Source: Clostridium sp. CAG:253 (GTDB taxonomy: Bacteria; Bacillota; Clostridia; Lachnospirales; Lachnospiraceae). Taken from it: 12,676 bases of DNA. The notes under the pieces were generated by a model. It ran no database searches, had not been told where the DNA came from, and was given only the letters and a program-made list of their open reading frames with translations. Location: contig FR887332.1 in the NCBI GenBank assembly GCA_000436755.1, forward strand, positions 6,340-19,015, given 5' to 3'. Positions within the stretch are counted from its first letter, which is position 1. Each line of letters opens with the position of its first letter. Shown here piece by piece: positions 5,608 to 12,298 of this stretch. The position numbers and the translations under genes are program-made.

Positions 5608-6780
5608 ATGTCTAGTAGAAAATTTAAGGATTCCATGCCACTTGCTCCGCTTAAAATAGTCGCTATTGGCAATCAACAGGAACTCGGAGAAAAGATAAAC
5701 AAAGAAATAATAGCAAGACGCCACAAAGCACTTTCTGAGATGCAAAAACCTGATTTTAAAATGACGGGATATGACACACAAAATTATCTTGTATCGTATG
5801 ACTGTCCACGATTTGGCACAGGTGAAGCAAAATGTGTCATCAACGAATCCATGAGAGGCGTCGACCTTTTCATAATCGTTGACACGGTAAATTACGGACA
5901 GCAGTACACTATGAGAAACAAGACTACTAACATGTCTCCCGATGACTTTTTCATGGACTTGAAACGTGTCATTATGGCATGCAGCGGTCATCCGAGAAGA
6001 ATCACTGTCATAATGCCGTATCTATATGAGGGCAGACAGCACATCCGCTATATAAATGAATCTCTCGATTGTGCACAAGCACTTCAGGAGCTTGTATCTA
6101 TGGGTGTTGAAACAATTATCACTTTTGATGCACATGACAACCGTGTCCAGAACGCAATCCCTAATCACGGTTTTGACAATTTCTTTACTTCTTTCCAATT
6201 TATAGACACAGTGGTTAAGGCAAATCCGGATATAAAAATCGACCCTGAGCATATTATGGTAATATCTCCTGACCTTGGCGGCATGAAGAGAGCTGTTTAC
6301 TATGCCGGTGCATTAGGTGTTGAAATGGGATTGTTCTATAAGAGAATGGACTATTCAAAACTTGTTGACGGTGAACACCCTGTTGTATCAACACAATTCC
6401 TCGGCAACAATGTCTCAGGCAAAGACATACTTCTTATCGACGATATGATAGCCACAGGCCACACTATCTTAGACGTTGCACGCGAATTGAAAGAACGCGG
6501 TGCAAATCGGATATTTATATGTGTAACTTTCGGCTTGTTTTCAAATGGTACAGCTGAGTTAGATGCCGCATATGAGGAAAACATCTTTGACTCAATTTAC
6601 ACTACAAATTTAAGTTACTGTCCTGATGAAGTTAAAAACAAACCATATTATCACAGCGTTGACCTTAGTAAATATATTTCAGCCATTATAGATACACTCA
6701 ATCACGACACAAGCGTAAACGACCTTATAGATGCAACTCAGAGAATTCAGGATATAGTACAGAAACACAACAATAAATAA
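5608..6780 (+). CDS. prs: Ribose-phosphate pyrophosphokinase (PRPP synthetase), long divergent type
   Basis: This cytosolic enzyme makes 5-phosphoribosyl 1-diphosphate from ribose 5-phosphate and ATP, for purine, pyrimidine, NAD, histidine and tryptophan synthesis. The product has 390 residues against about 310-320 for the usual enzyme. The PRPP-binding loop is clear: ILLIDDMIATGHTI (274-287), with the usual Thr-Gly region changed to ATGHT. Other parts correspond only loosely to the canonical enzyme: RRITVIMPYLYEGRQHIRY (130-148) stands where RITAVIPYxxYARQDRK is usual, TFDAHDNRVQNAI (172-184) where TVDLHAxQIQGFF is usual, and FYKRMDY (243-249) where a KRR segment is usual. The start has AGAGAGG six bases upstream. 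The gene has its own promoter and terminator. A second, canonical prs may exist elsewhere in the genome, in which case this could be a specialised paralogue. Confidence 0.85.
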   Translation: MSSRKFKDSMPLAPLKIVAIGNQQELGEKINKEIIARRHKALSEMQKPDFKMTGYDTQNYLVSYDCPRFGTGEAKCVINESMRGVDLFIIVDTVNYGQQYTMRNKTTNMSPDDFFMDLKRVIMACSGHPRRITVIMPYLYEGRQHIRYINESLDCAQALQELVSMGVETIITFDAHDNRVQNAIPNHGFDNFFTSFQFIDTVVKANPDIKIDPEHIMVISPDLGGMKRAVYYAGALGVEMGLFYKRMDYSKLVDGEHPVVSTQFLGNNVSGKDILLIDDMIATGHTILDVARELKERGANRIFICVTFGLFSNGTAELDAAYEENIFDSIYTTNLSYCPDEVKNKPYYHSVDLSKYISAIIDTLNHDTSVNDLIDATQRIQDIVQKHNNK

Positions 6781-6821
6781 TCAAATAATTTTTTATAGGA
6801 AAAATACTCGCAACATAGCGA

Positions 6822-6855
6822 AAAACAGGGCAAACCCAGCGTTTTGCCCTGTTTT
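6822..6855. terminator. Bidirectional intrinsic terminator between prs and the pgeF-like gene
   Basis: A 13-bp perfect stem pairs AAAACAGGGCAAA (6822-6834) with TTTGCCCTGTTTT (6843-6855) around an 8-base loop. On the plus strand the stem runs into a T-rich tract (TTTTATTCTTTTT), ending the prs transcript. On the minus strand the stem's own T-rich arm and TTTTT end the rbgA-to-pgeF transcript. It lies 41 nt after the prs stop and just past the stop of the convergent gene. Confidence 0.9.
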
Positions 6856-6862
6856 ATTCTTT

Positions 6863-7744
6863 TTAATCTTCAAGCATTATAAAACCGTTCAGGTTTCCTC
6901 TCTTTCCGCCACTCGCCCTGTGAGAATATAATATATCAGGATTGCAGCATGTACAAAGTCCGCTCACATGTATATTTTCTGACGGTACACCTGTTTTTTC
7001 AAGAATTATCCTGTTTGCCTCCCAAAGATTTAACAGATATTTATCAGCTGTTCCCGGATTTCGTTTCAAAATCCTTTCCGTATCTTTTTTAAATACCTTT
7101 TCAAATTCTGCCGCTACGTCCCTGCTGACCTCATAACAATTCTGACAGATAGATGGTCCAATTATGCAGATTAAATCTTTTGCATCAGTGCCAAAACATT
7201 TTTTCATCTTCTCAACAGTTTTTCTGCCTATTTGTGTAACCGTCCCTCTCCATCCTGAATGTGATGAACCTATCGCTTTATTCTTTGTGTCAACGAAAAA
7301 CAACGGCACACAGTCAGCATATGACGTTGCAAGTACAAGTCCTTTCTTATCCGTCACCATTCCGTCCGTCATTTTTAATTTTTTCTTTATTTCCTCACCT
7401 GCCGTATATTGTTCATCGACATACTCAACCTTGTCTTCATGTACCTGGTCTGAAAGTACGAGTTTTTTATAATCTGCTTTCAATTCTTTGCACATTCTCT
7501 TATAATTCTCTTTTACATTTACATCATCGTCACCTCTGTCCCATCCAAAATTCAGACTTGAAAGATATTCTCCTCCGCTGACACCCCCAAATCTTGTAGA
7601 GAAAGCTAATGTGACAAATCCATATTCGTCGAGACAGTGAAATTTTATCAAAGGAACGCCTTCATTTTCCACACAATAACACTCTTTTTTACTTATCTCG
7701 TTTGAATTTATCATTTGTTCTATCCGCTTTTTGTTATCAGACAT
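6863..7744 (-). CDS. pgeF: Peptidoglycan editing factor / multicopper-polyphenol-oxidase-like (YfiH/LACC1 family)
   Basis: A cytosolic protein of the YfiH family (DUF152). Members act as purine nucleoside phosphorylase/adenosine deaminase-type enzymes, and E. coli PgeF keeps peptidoglycan composition correct. The 293-residue product shows LAFSTRFGGVSGGEY (47-60), SDQVHEDKV (98-106) with metal ligand His102, ATSYADCVPLFF (139-150) with Cys145, and SSHSGWRGT (160-168) with His162. The 17-residue step from Cys145 to His162 equals that of E. coli YfiH. The family end motif CTCC...YSHRASGGKRGN (264-283) is present. An N-terminal extension of about 40 residues precedes the core. The start at 7744 has GAGG seven bases upstream; an earlier in-frame start would overlap that site. 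It follows the yraN-family gene by 58 nt and probably ends the right-hand transcript. Which substrate it uses here cannot be read from the sequence. Confidence 0.9.
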   Translation of the reverse strand: MSDNKKRIEQMINSNEISKKECYCVENEGVPLIKFHCLDEYGFVTLAFSTRFGGVSGGEYLSSLNFGWDRGDDDVNVKENYKRMCKELKADYKKLVLSDQVHEDKVEYVDEQYTAGEEIKKKLKMTDGMVTDKKGLVLATSYADCVPLFFVDTKNKAIGSSHSGWRGTVTQIGRKTVEKMKKCFGTDAKDLICIIGPSICQNCYEVSRDVAAEFEKVFKKDTERILKRNPGTADKYLLNLWEANRIILEKTGVPSENIHVSGLCTCCNPDILYSHRASGGKRGNLNGFIMLED

Positions 7745-7802
7745 AATAATCCTCATTTCTCTCTTAAAATTCATTTTTCATTCAATGGATGACTATTTAC
7801 CA

Positions 7803-8162
7803 TTAACACCCGTCAAATGCATTTTCTATGTGATGCAGCAGATTTCCGTTTATCGCTATTACATCAAAACGGCATGGAAGTTCATCTGTTTTATATATTT
7901 CTGCCATATAGTTTTTAGCCGAATTTATTATATGAATCTGCTTGTTTTTATTGACAGCCGACTCCCCAAGTCCAGACTTTGAACTTTTTCTATATTTTAC
8001 TTCCACAAATACAATTATATTATCCTTTTTTGCAATAATATCTATCTCCCCGTAACTACAAAAATAGTTCTGCCTGACAATCTTATAGCCGTGATTTTTA
8101 AGATACTCCACAGCCTTTTGCTCATAAGCAGAACCAATTTTTCTTTTATTTATTTCTCTCAT
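7803..8162 (-). CDS. YraN family (UPF0102) nuclease-fold protein
   Basis: A 119-residue cytosolic protein of the UPF0102/YraN family, which has a restriction-endonuclease-like fold but no firmly established role. The putative metal-binding pattern is intact: GEIDIIA (38-44) with Glu39 and Asp41, then FVEVKYR (52-58) with Glu54 and Lys56. The N-terminal KRKIGSAYEQKAVEYLKNHG is also typical. Its ATG at 8162 lies inside the end of the FlhB-like gene (17-nt overlap), so it is probably translated by coupling; its own Shine-Dalgarno is poor. In many bacteria yraN lies next to rnhB, as it nearly does here. This suggests, without proof, a role near DNA repair or uptake. Confidence 0.9.
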   Translation of the reverse strand: MREINKRKIGSAYEQKAVEYLKNHGYKIVRQNYFCSYGEIDIIAKKDNIIVFVEVKYRKSSKSGLGESAVNKNKQIHIINSAKNYMAEIYKTDELPCRFDVIAINGNLLHHIENAFDGC

Positions 8163-8493
8163 TATCTTTTTTGTCCATTACCTTCCCTTTTATCTTATCC
8201 ATGGCATCAACAAATACCAGCACTTCAGCCACAACATGATAAAGTTCCGGAGGAATATACTCTCCTATTTCTATATCCTCAAGACTTTTGGCAAGCTTTG
8301 CATCCTGATGTATAGGAATATCTTCCTCTTCTGCCTTATCTATAATCTTTTCGGCAAGATAACCCTTTCCAGATGCAATAACCTTAGGTGCTTTATCATG
8401 TAATGTATATTCCAAAGCAACTGCTGATTTATCCTGTCTTCTCTTTCCGACAATATCTTTTCCGTAAATCATTTTGTTTCTGTTATCTGCCAT
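8146..8493 (-). CDS. Stand-alone FlhB C-terminal-domain-like protein (YlqH-like)
   Basis: A 115-residue soluble protein resembling only the cytoplasmic tail of FlhB/YscU, the substrate-specificity switch of flagellar and type III export. The match runs from SAVALEYTLHDKAPKVIASGKGYLAEKI (23-50) through EEEDIPIHQDAKLAKSLEDIEIGEYIPPELYHVVAEVLVFV (55-95). The four membrane helices of FlhB are absent. So is the NPTH self-cleavage motif: the residues just before AVAL read KRRQDKS. The same kind of protein (YlqH) follows rnhB in Bacillus. The start has GGGG eight bases upstream. It begins 11 nt after rnhB and overlaps the yraN gene by 17 nt. Its role is not established; some stand-alone FlhB tails can partly replace the FlhB tail. 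No other flagellar or type III gene lies in the window. Confidence 0.88.
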   Translation of the reverse strand: MADNRNKMIYGKDIVGKRRQDKSAVALEYTLHDKAPKVIASGKGYLAEKIIDKAEEEDIPIHQDAKLAKSLEDIEIGEYIPPELYHVVAEVLVFVDAMDKIKGKVMDKKDNERNK

Positions 8494-8504
8494 ATATAAA
8501 TCCC

Positions 8505-9272
8505 CTAATCTATAAAGTTTTTTATAAATGTCTCTCTGTGTATCGGTGACGGCCCGTATTTTTTAATGGCCTCAATATGTGCTTTTGAACCATATCCTTT
8601 GTGGCTTGCAAAACCATACATTGGGTACATCTCATCCATCTGAATCATAAATCTGTCCCTTGTAACTTTTGCCAAGATACTTGCTGCCGCAATAGAAACA
8701 CTCTTTGCATCACCTTTTATGATTCCAACCTGTTTTGTCTGAACTTCCGGAATGTGAACAGCATCAACCAACAGTATGTCAAGCGATTTAGTCTCAGACA
8801 TCTGTTTGATGGCTGCACGCATGGCTTCGTATGTTGCCTGCAAAATGTTTATCTCGTCTATTCTTCCCGGTGACGAAACTCCAATACCATAAGCAACGGC
8901 TTTTTCTTTAATTTCATCAAAAAGTTCGTCTCTTTTTTTTGCACTCACCTGTTTTGAATCATTCAGATAAAGAATCTCACAATCCTTAGGAAGTATAACA
9001 CTTGCCGCTACTACAGGTCCAGCAAGAGGTCCCCTGCCTGCCTCGTCAATTCCTGCTATGAACTCATAATCTGAATATTTGTTTTCAAATTGATGCATAA
9101 GTTCCAGTCTCTTATACTCTTTTTCAAGTGCAATCTCCTGTTTTTCATACTTTTCTATAAGTTTTGCCACACCTTTCCTGGTATCGCTTTTATAAACTTC
9201 AATCAGACTCTCTCTTGTTTCTTTATCGGCATTTGCAAGCTCGTTTTTTATATCATTTATTGATTTACTCAA
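8505..9272 (-). CDS. rnhB: Ribonuclease HII
   Basis: Ribonuclease HII cuts RNA in RNA:DNA hybrids and removes single ribonucleotides misincorporated in DNA; it acts in the cytosol. The 255-residue product has an N-terminal extension of about 70 charged, probably helical residues, as in Bacillus RnhB. The core begins at FIAGIDEAGRGPLAGPVVAA (71-90), with active-site Asp76 and Glu77. Asp170 (LLVDAVH) and Asp188 (IIKGDAKS) complete the DEDD set with the spacing of E. coli RnhB. SIAAASILAKVTRDR (193-207) is typical. The start codon is TTG, fixed by GGAGG six bases upstream. This GGAGG is itself part of the last codons of lepB, and the two genes share the four bases TTGA. Such overlap implies coupled translation. 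Confidence 0.97.
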   Translation of the reverse strand: MSKSINDIKNELANADKETRESLIEVYKSDTRKGVAKLIEKYEKQEIALEKEYKRLELMHQFENKYSDYEFIAGIDEAGRGPLAGPVVAASVILPKDCEILYLNDSKQVSAKKRDELFDEIKEKAVAYGIGVSSPGRIDEINILQATYEAMRAAIKQMSETKSLDILLVDAVHIPEVQTKQVGIIKGDAKSVSIAAASILAKVTRDRFMIQMDEMYPMYGFASHKGYGSKAHIEAIKKYGPSPIHRETFIKNFID

Positions 9273-10060
9273 TTTAATCCTCCAAATTTTTTAAACGGCC
9301 ATATCCTGAATACAGCTTTACCGGTTATATCTTCCTTTCTAACCAGTCCAACTGTTTCACTTCTGCTGTCCGTACTCATATTTCTGTTGTCCCCAAGTAC
9401 AAAATATTCATCTGAGGCAAGTGTCTGCGGTTCACTTGCAGTTCCGGCTTCTTTCATAAGTTCCTTTCCATACTTTTCACTTTTCAAAAGAGAACCGTTT
9501 ATGTATACCCTGCCATCATCAATATATACCGTCTCTCCCGGCAAACCTATTATTCTTTTTATAAAATATCTTTTTTTACCGTCTGCGTCAGTATCTTCTA
9601 TCGGAAATACCACTATATCATATCTCTTAGGAGAATCTATCTTATACGAAAATTTATCTATTATGATAGAATCATTATTTTCAAGTACAGGCTGCATGGA
9701 AATTCCCTCAACCGTACTCTGAAATGCCACATAGTTTGTAATCAGACCTGCCACTCCAAAAGCGATGACTATACAAAATACCAGAACAAACAGATTACAG
9801 ATTGTTCTTTTGTAAAACGGAACATATTCATCAGCTCTTTTTCTGTAATCCGCCGCAACCTGAATATATGAAACTTCATCTTCTACGGATTCTGTCTCAT
9901 TTTGTGTATTTTTTTCTTTTAATATATCATTAGCAATATCTTCCCATTTTTTCTTCTCTGATTCTGAATATTTCTTAGTATTATGGTCATCAATATGCGA
10001 TAAGTATATTTTTCTGTCACAAAATCTCAAACTGTCTTCTATCTGTTCATAATCATACAT
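9269..10060 (-). CDS. lepB: Signal peptidase I with extended cytoplasmic N-terminus
   Basis: This membrane protease cuts signal peptides from exported proteins on the outer face of the membrane. The 263-residue product has a hydrophilic N-terminal region of about 83 residues, a single membrane helix at about 86-108 (TICNLFVLVFCIVIAFGVAGL), and then the catalytic domain. Motifs: GISMQPVLENND (119-130) with nucleophile Ser121, where the usual SMxPT is SMQPV; RYFIKRIIGLPGE (164-176) with the general base Lys168; and FVLGDNRNMSTDSR (220-233). The long Lys/Glu-rich N-terminus is unusual, since Bacillus enzymes have only a short cytoplasmic tail. The ATG at 10060 has GGGAG nine bases upstream. The gene lies 23 nt after rbgA and overlaps rnhB by four bases. 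NlpC/P60 proteins and lipoproteins here do not depend on it equally: lipoproteins use signal peptidase II. Confidence 0.95.
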   Translation of the reverse strand: MYDYEQIEDSLRFCDRKIYLSHIDDHNTKKYSESEKKKWEDIANDILKEKNTQNETESVEDEVSYIQVAADYRKRADEYVPFYKRTICNLFVLVFCIVIAFGVAGLITNYVAFQSTVEGISMQPVLENNDSIIIDKFSYKIDSPKRYDIVVFPIEDTDADGKKRYFIKRIIGLPGETVYIDDGRVYINGSLLKSEKYGKELMKEAGTASEPQTLASDEYFVLGDNRNMSTDSRSETVGLVRKEDITGKAVFRIWPFKKFGGLN

Positions 10061-10083
10061 AAAATTCTGCTCCCAATTATATC

Positions 10084-10926
10084 CTACTGAGGAATTTCAA
10101 GACTAATCTTACCAATACGTCCATTTCTAAAATCATCAACAAGACATCTTGCTGCTTTATCCAGATCATACTCAGCTCCGCTTTTCAAGCAGCCTCTCTT
10201 AACAGCAATTCTTTCAAGAAGTTCATTATTTGACTCAGAATCTTCTATTCCGTAAAACTCTGCAACCATACCGGGATAGTTTTTTATCAGATAATCAAGC
10301 AGAAGAAGGCTAAGCTCATAAACATTGTAAAGTTCATCTTTTATTGAACCTATAAACGCAAGATTTAAGCCAACCTGCTGGTCTTCAAACTTTGGCCAGA
10401 GGATTCCCGGTGTGTCAAGAAGTTCAACACTTTTATTTAATCTTATCCACTGTTTTCCCTTTGTAACTCCGGGCTTGTTTCCCGTCTTTGCACAAGCTTT
10501 TCCGGCAAAACTGTTTATAAATGTAGACTTTCCGACATTCGGTATTCCTACAATCATCGCTCTTATCGGACGATTTAAAATTCCTCTTTTTCTGTCTCTC
10601 TCTATTTTTTCCTTACATGCTTTCTGTATAACATCATGTACTGCTTTAACTCCCTTTCCGTTTTTAGAGTTAACGGCAGCGACAAAATATCCCTTGCTCT
10701 CATAATAACTTGTCCATTTGTCTGACACATTTTTGTCAGCAAGATCATACTTATTCATCAGAAGTATTCTCGACTTCCCATTTGCAAGAGTATCTATGTC
10801 CGGATTCTTGCTGCTTAGCGGTACTCTTGAATCAACTAATTCTATTATAACATCTATCAGTTTGATATCTTCCTGCATAGCCCTCCTGGCCTTTGTCATG
10901 TGTCCCGGATACCATTGAAACTGCAT
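10084..10926 (-). CDS. rbgA: Ribosome biogenesis GTPase RbgA (YlqF)
   Basis: RbgA is a circularly permuted GTPase that drives a late step of 50S subunit assembly in the cytosol. The 280-residue product has the permuted motif order: G4 NKYD (58-61), SxK-like VNSKNGKG (85-92), G1 GIPNVGKS (127-134), G2 GVT (153-155), G3 DTPG (171-174). The N-terminus QWYPGHMTKARRAM and the C-terminal helical RNA-contacting domain are typical. The ATG at 10926 has GGAGG nine bases upstream. It lies 70 nt after the NlpC/P60 gene with no clear terminator or promoter between, so it may be read from the promoter at 12258-12286 or from a promoter I did not recognise. The order rbgA-lepB-rnhB-flhB-like resembles the ylqF region of other Firmicutes. 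Confidence 0.97.
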   Translation of the reverse strand: MQFQWYPGHMTKARRAMQEDIKLIDVIIELVDSRVPLSSKNPDIDTLANGKSRILLMNKYDLADKNVSDKWTSYYESKGYFVAAVNSKNGKGVKAVHDVIQKACKEKIERDRKRGILNRPIRAMIVGIPNVGKSTFINSFAGKACAKTGNKPGVTKGKQWIRLNKSVELLDTPGILWPKFEDQQVGLNLAFIGSIKDELYNVYELSLLLLDYLIKNYPGMVAEFYGIEDSESNNELLERIAVKRGCLKSGAEYDLDKAARCLVDDFRNGRIGKISLEIPQ

Positions 10927-10996
10927 AAAATTATTCCTCCATATTTCTGATATGTGCTCTTTAAATTCTTCGTTTTAAGAAGATACCAAGAGTACA

Positions 10997-12241
10997 TCAT
11001 TTTATAACTCTGCCTATTTTTATAGGTTTCCTGTAATAAGCATTTGAAATTTTTATTCCGTCTTTTCTGTTGCTTGCATGAATAATCTGCCCATTGCCAA
11101 TATACAAAGCCACATGGCTTATGTATCCATTACTTCCGTAAAAGAACAAATCTCCAACTTTCACATCTTTAGAACTTACACTCTTTGTAAATGCTGCCTG
11201 TGCCCTTGAATTTCTCGGTATTTTATACCCAAAATGCTCATATATCCTCATCGTAAATCCTGAACAATCGGTACCGTTAGTCAGGCTTGTACCTCCCCAT
11301 ACATAACGGTTTCCCAAAAATTTCATAGCAAATGCAACCATTTTTGAATACAGTGACTTCTTTCCCGTATAATGGCTTGTAGTTCCACCGGAGTCATTCT
11401 GCGGTTCAGTATATGTCACTGCCTTGTCAAGAGCATAATTAAACTGTAAAAAATCTTTATTTATAAACACATCTTCTTCATCAATCGAGAGCATTATCCA
11501 GTTATTTAAATCCTGATACATCGCTTTTTTGTTGACATTTTTAAGCTGCTTTTTATCGAATGATTTATTTAAATGTATTTTTATGTATTTTTTTAACCAC
11601 TCTTTTTCTATGTTGGCATTTCCTACAGTATATTCCTCCTCACGCGATAATGTATCACACACCTTGGAGTCTATAGAAGGCAGTGTCCTTACATTTAATG
11701 TCTTAGTATTTACTACCGCCTTAAGTCTCGCAACCTGTTTTGCGCGCTGTCTGGCAATATCTTTTTTCAAAAGATATTTTGCTAAGACATATCCTTTAAC
11801 TTTGCCCGATGAAATATATGCCCATCCGTTGTTTATACTCTTGATGTCACATCCGCTGTTTTTCGTCATCTTGCCTACCACATGAGATGAAGCTGATGCC
11901 TTTGAATGAACATTCAACGAACCGTTTACATTGGCTACACCTAAATTATTGTATTTATACCCTGCATCTGCCAATGTATCATTTAAATTTGACTCTGTTT
12001 TTTTGTCAGCTTTTTTTCTGATTTCACTTTTTTTGTTGTTTTTTTGCTCTGCCTTTTCTGCAGCTTCTCTTTTTACAGAAGCCGCATAATATTTATCAAG
12101 ATACAATGTCATTCCTGCCATGGATGTTTCTCCCACAACCGTAGCAGACTGACATAAATCTGTCTTAAACAAAAAAACAGATAAAAATATCAAAATTCCA
12201 AAAAATATACCCTTTTCTGTTTTTTTCTCAAAAAAATCCAT
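10997..12241 (-). CDS. Secreted NlpC/P60 cell-wall hydrolase with two SH3b domains
   Basis: An exported peptidoglycan endopeptidase, 414 residues. A basic N-terminus and hydrophobic stretch (11-25) form a signal peptide, with cleavage likely near 32-33 (CQSA-TVV). A Lys/Glu-rich, probably helical segment spans about 55-85. The first SH3b domain spans about 103-158 (GSLNVHSKASASS ... GYVLAKYLL). The second begins at 178 (TKTLNVRTLPSIDS) and ends near 266 (WIMLSIDEEDVFINKDFLQF), with about 35 extra residues in its middle. A linker (270-295) precedes the NlpC/P60 domain: Cys326 in TDCSGF, His376 in ISHVALYIG and His388 in IIHAS form the expected catalytic set. The start has AGGAG seven bases upstream and a near-consensus promoter right behind it. 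It likely cuts stem peptides during wall growth or daughter-cell separation; which bond is cut cannot be read. Confidence 0.93.
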   Translation of the reverse strand: MDFFEKKTEKGIFFGILIFLSVFLFKTDLCQSATVVGETSMAGMTLYLDKYYAASVKREAAEKAEQKNNKKSEIRKKADKKTESNLNDTLADAGYKYNNLGVANVNGSLNVHSKASASSHVVGKMTKNSGCDIKSINNGWAYISSGKVKGYVLAKYLLKKDIARQRAKQVARLKAVVNTKTLNVRTLPSIDSKVCDTLSREEEYTVGNANIEKEWLKKYIKIHLNKSFDKKQLKNVNKKAMYQDLNNWIMLSIDEEDVFINKDFLQFNYALDKAVTYTEPQNDSGGTTSHYTGKKSLYSKMVAFAMKFLGNRYVWGGTSLTNGTDCSGFTMRIYEHFGYKIPRNSRAQAAFTKSVSSKDVKVGDLFFYGSNGYISHVALYIGNGQIIHASNRKDGIKISNAYYRKPIKIGRVIK

Positions 12242-12248
12242 GTCTTTA

Positions 12249-12253
12249 CTCCT
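12249..12253 (-). promoter_or_regulatory. Ribosome-binding site lying at the predicted transcription start
   Basis: AGGAG on the minus strand, seven bases before the ATG at 12241, begins only four bases after the -10 box of the promoter. The message would start at or within this site, giving a leader of about 10-12 nt. This fixes the start codon and is unusually close to the promoter. Confidence 0.7.
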
Positions 12254-12257
12254 AAAA

Positions 12258-12286
12258 AGTATAACAATCTAAAAAATCATTGTCAA
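12258..12286 (-). promoter_or_regulatory. Near-consensus sigma-A promoter of the NlpC/P60 gene
   Basis: On the minus strand TTGACA (12281-12286) is the exact -35 consensus. It is followed by a 17-base spacer and TATACT (12258-12263), one base from the -10 consensus. It is the strongest promoter match seen in the window and would serve the hydrolase gene and possibly rbgA and the genes after it. Confidence 0.8.
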
Positions 12287-12290
12287 TGAT
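12276..12290. promoter_or_regulatory. 15-bp palindrome over the -35 box, also a possible folC terminator
   Basis: On the minus strand ATCATTGACAATGAT is a perfect palindrome (7-base arms around a central A) that contains the whole -35 hexamer. It could be a repressor operator. As RNA from folC it would give a 6-bp stem with a GAC loop followed by six T, the outline of a weak intrinsic terminator. The stem is AT-rich, so termination would be inefficient. Both uses are inference. Confidence 0.5.
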
Positions 12291-12298
12291 ACAGTACA

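Noticed and set aside
10968..10990. TTCTT/AAGAA hairpin between the NlpC/P60 gene and rbgA as a terminator
   Set aside because: It has only five A-T pairs and one weak loop, with no T-run after it, so I do not separate the two genes on this basis.
10927..10996. A promoter for rbgA (TTGGTA with ATTTAA at 17 bases)
   Set aside because: The -10 match is too poor, and random AT-rich sequence gives similar hits.
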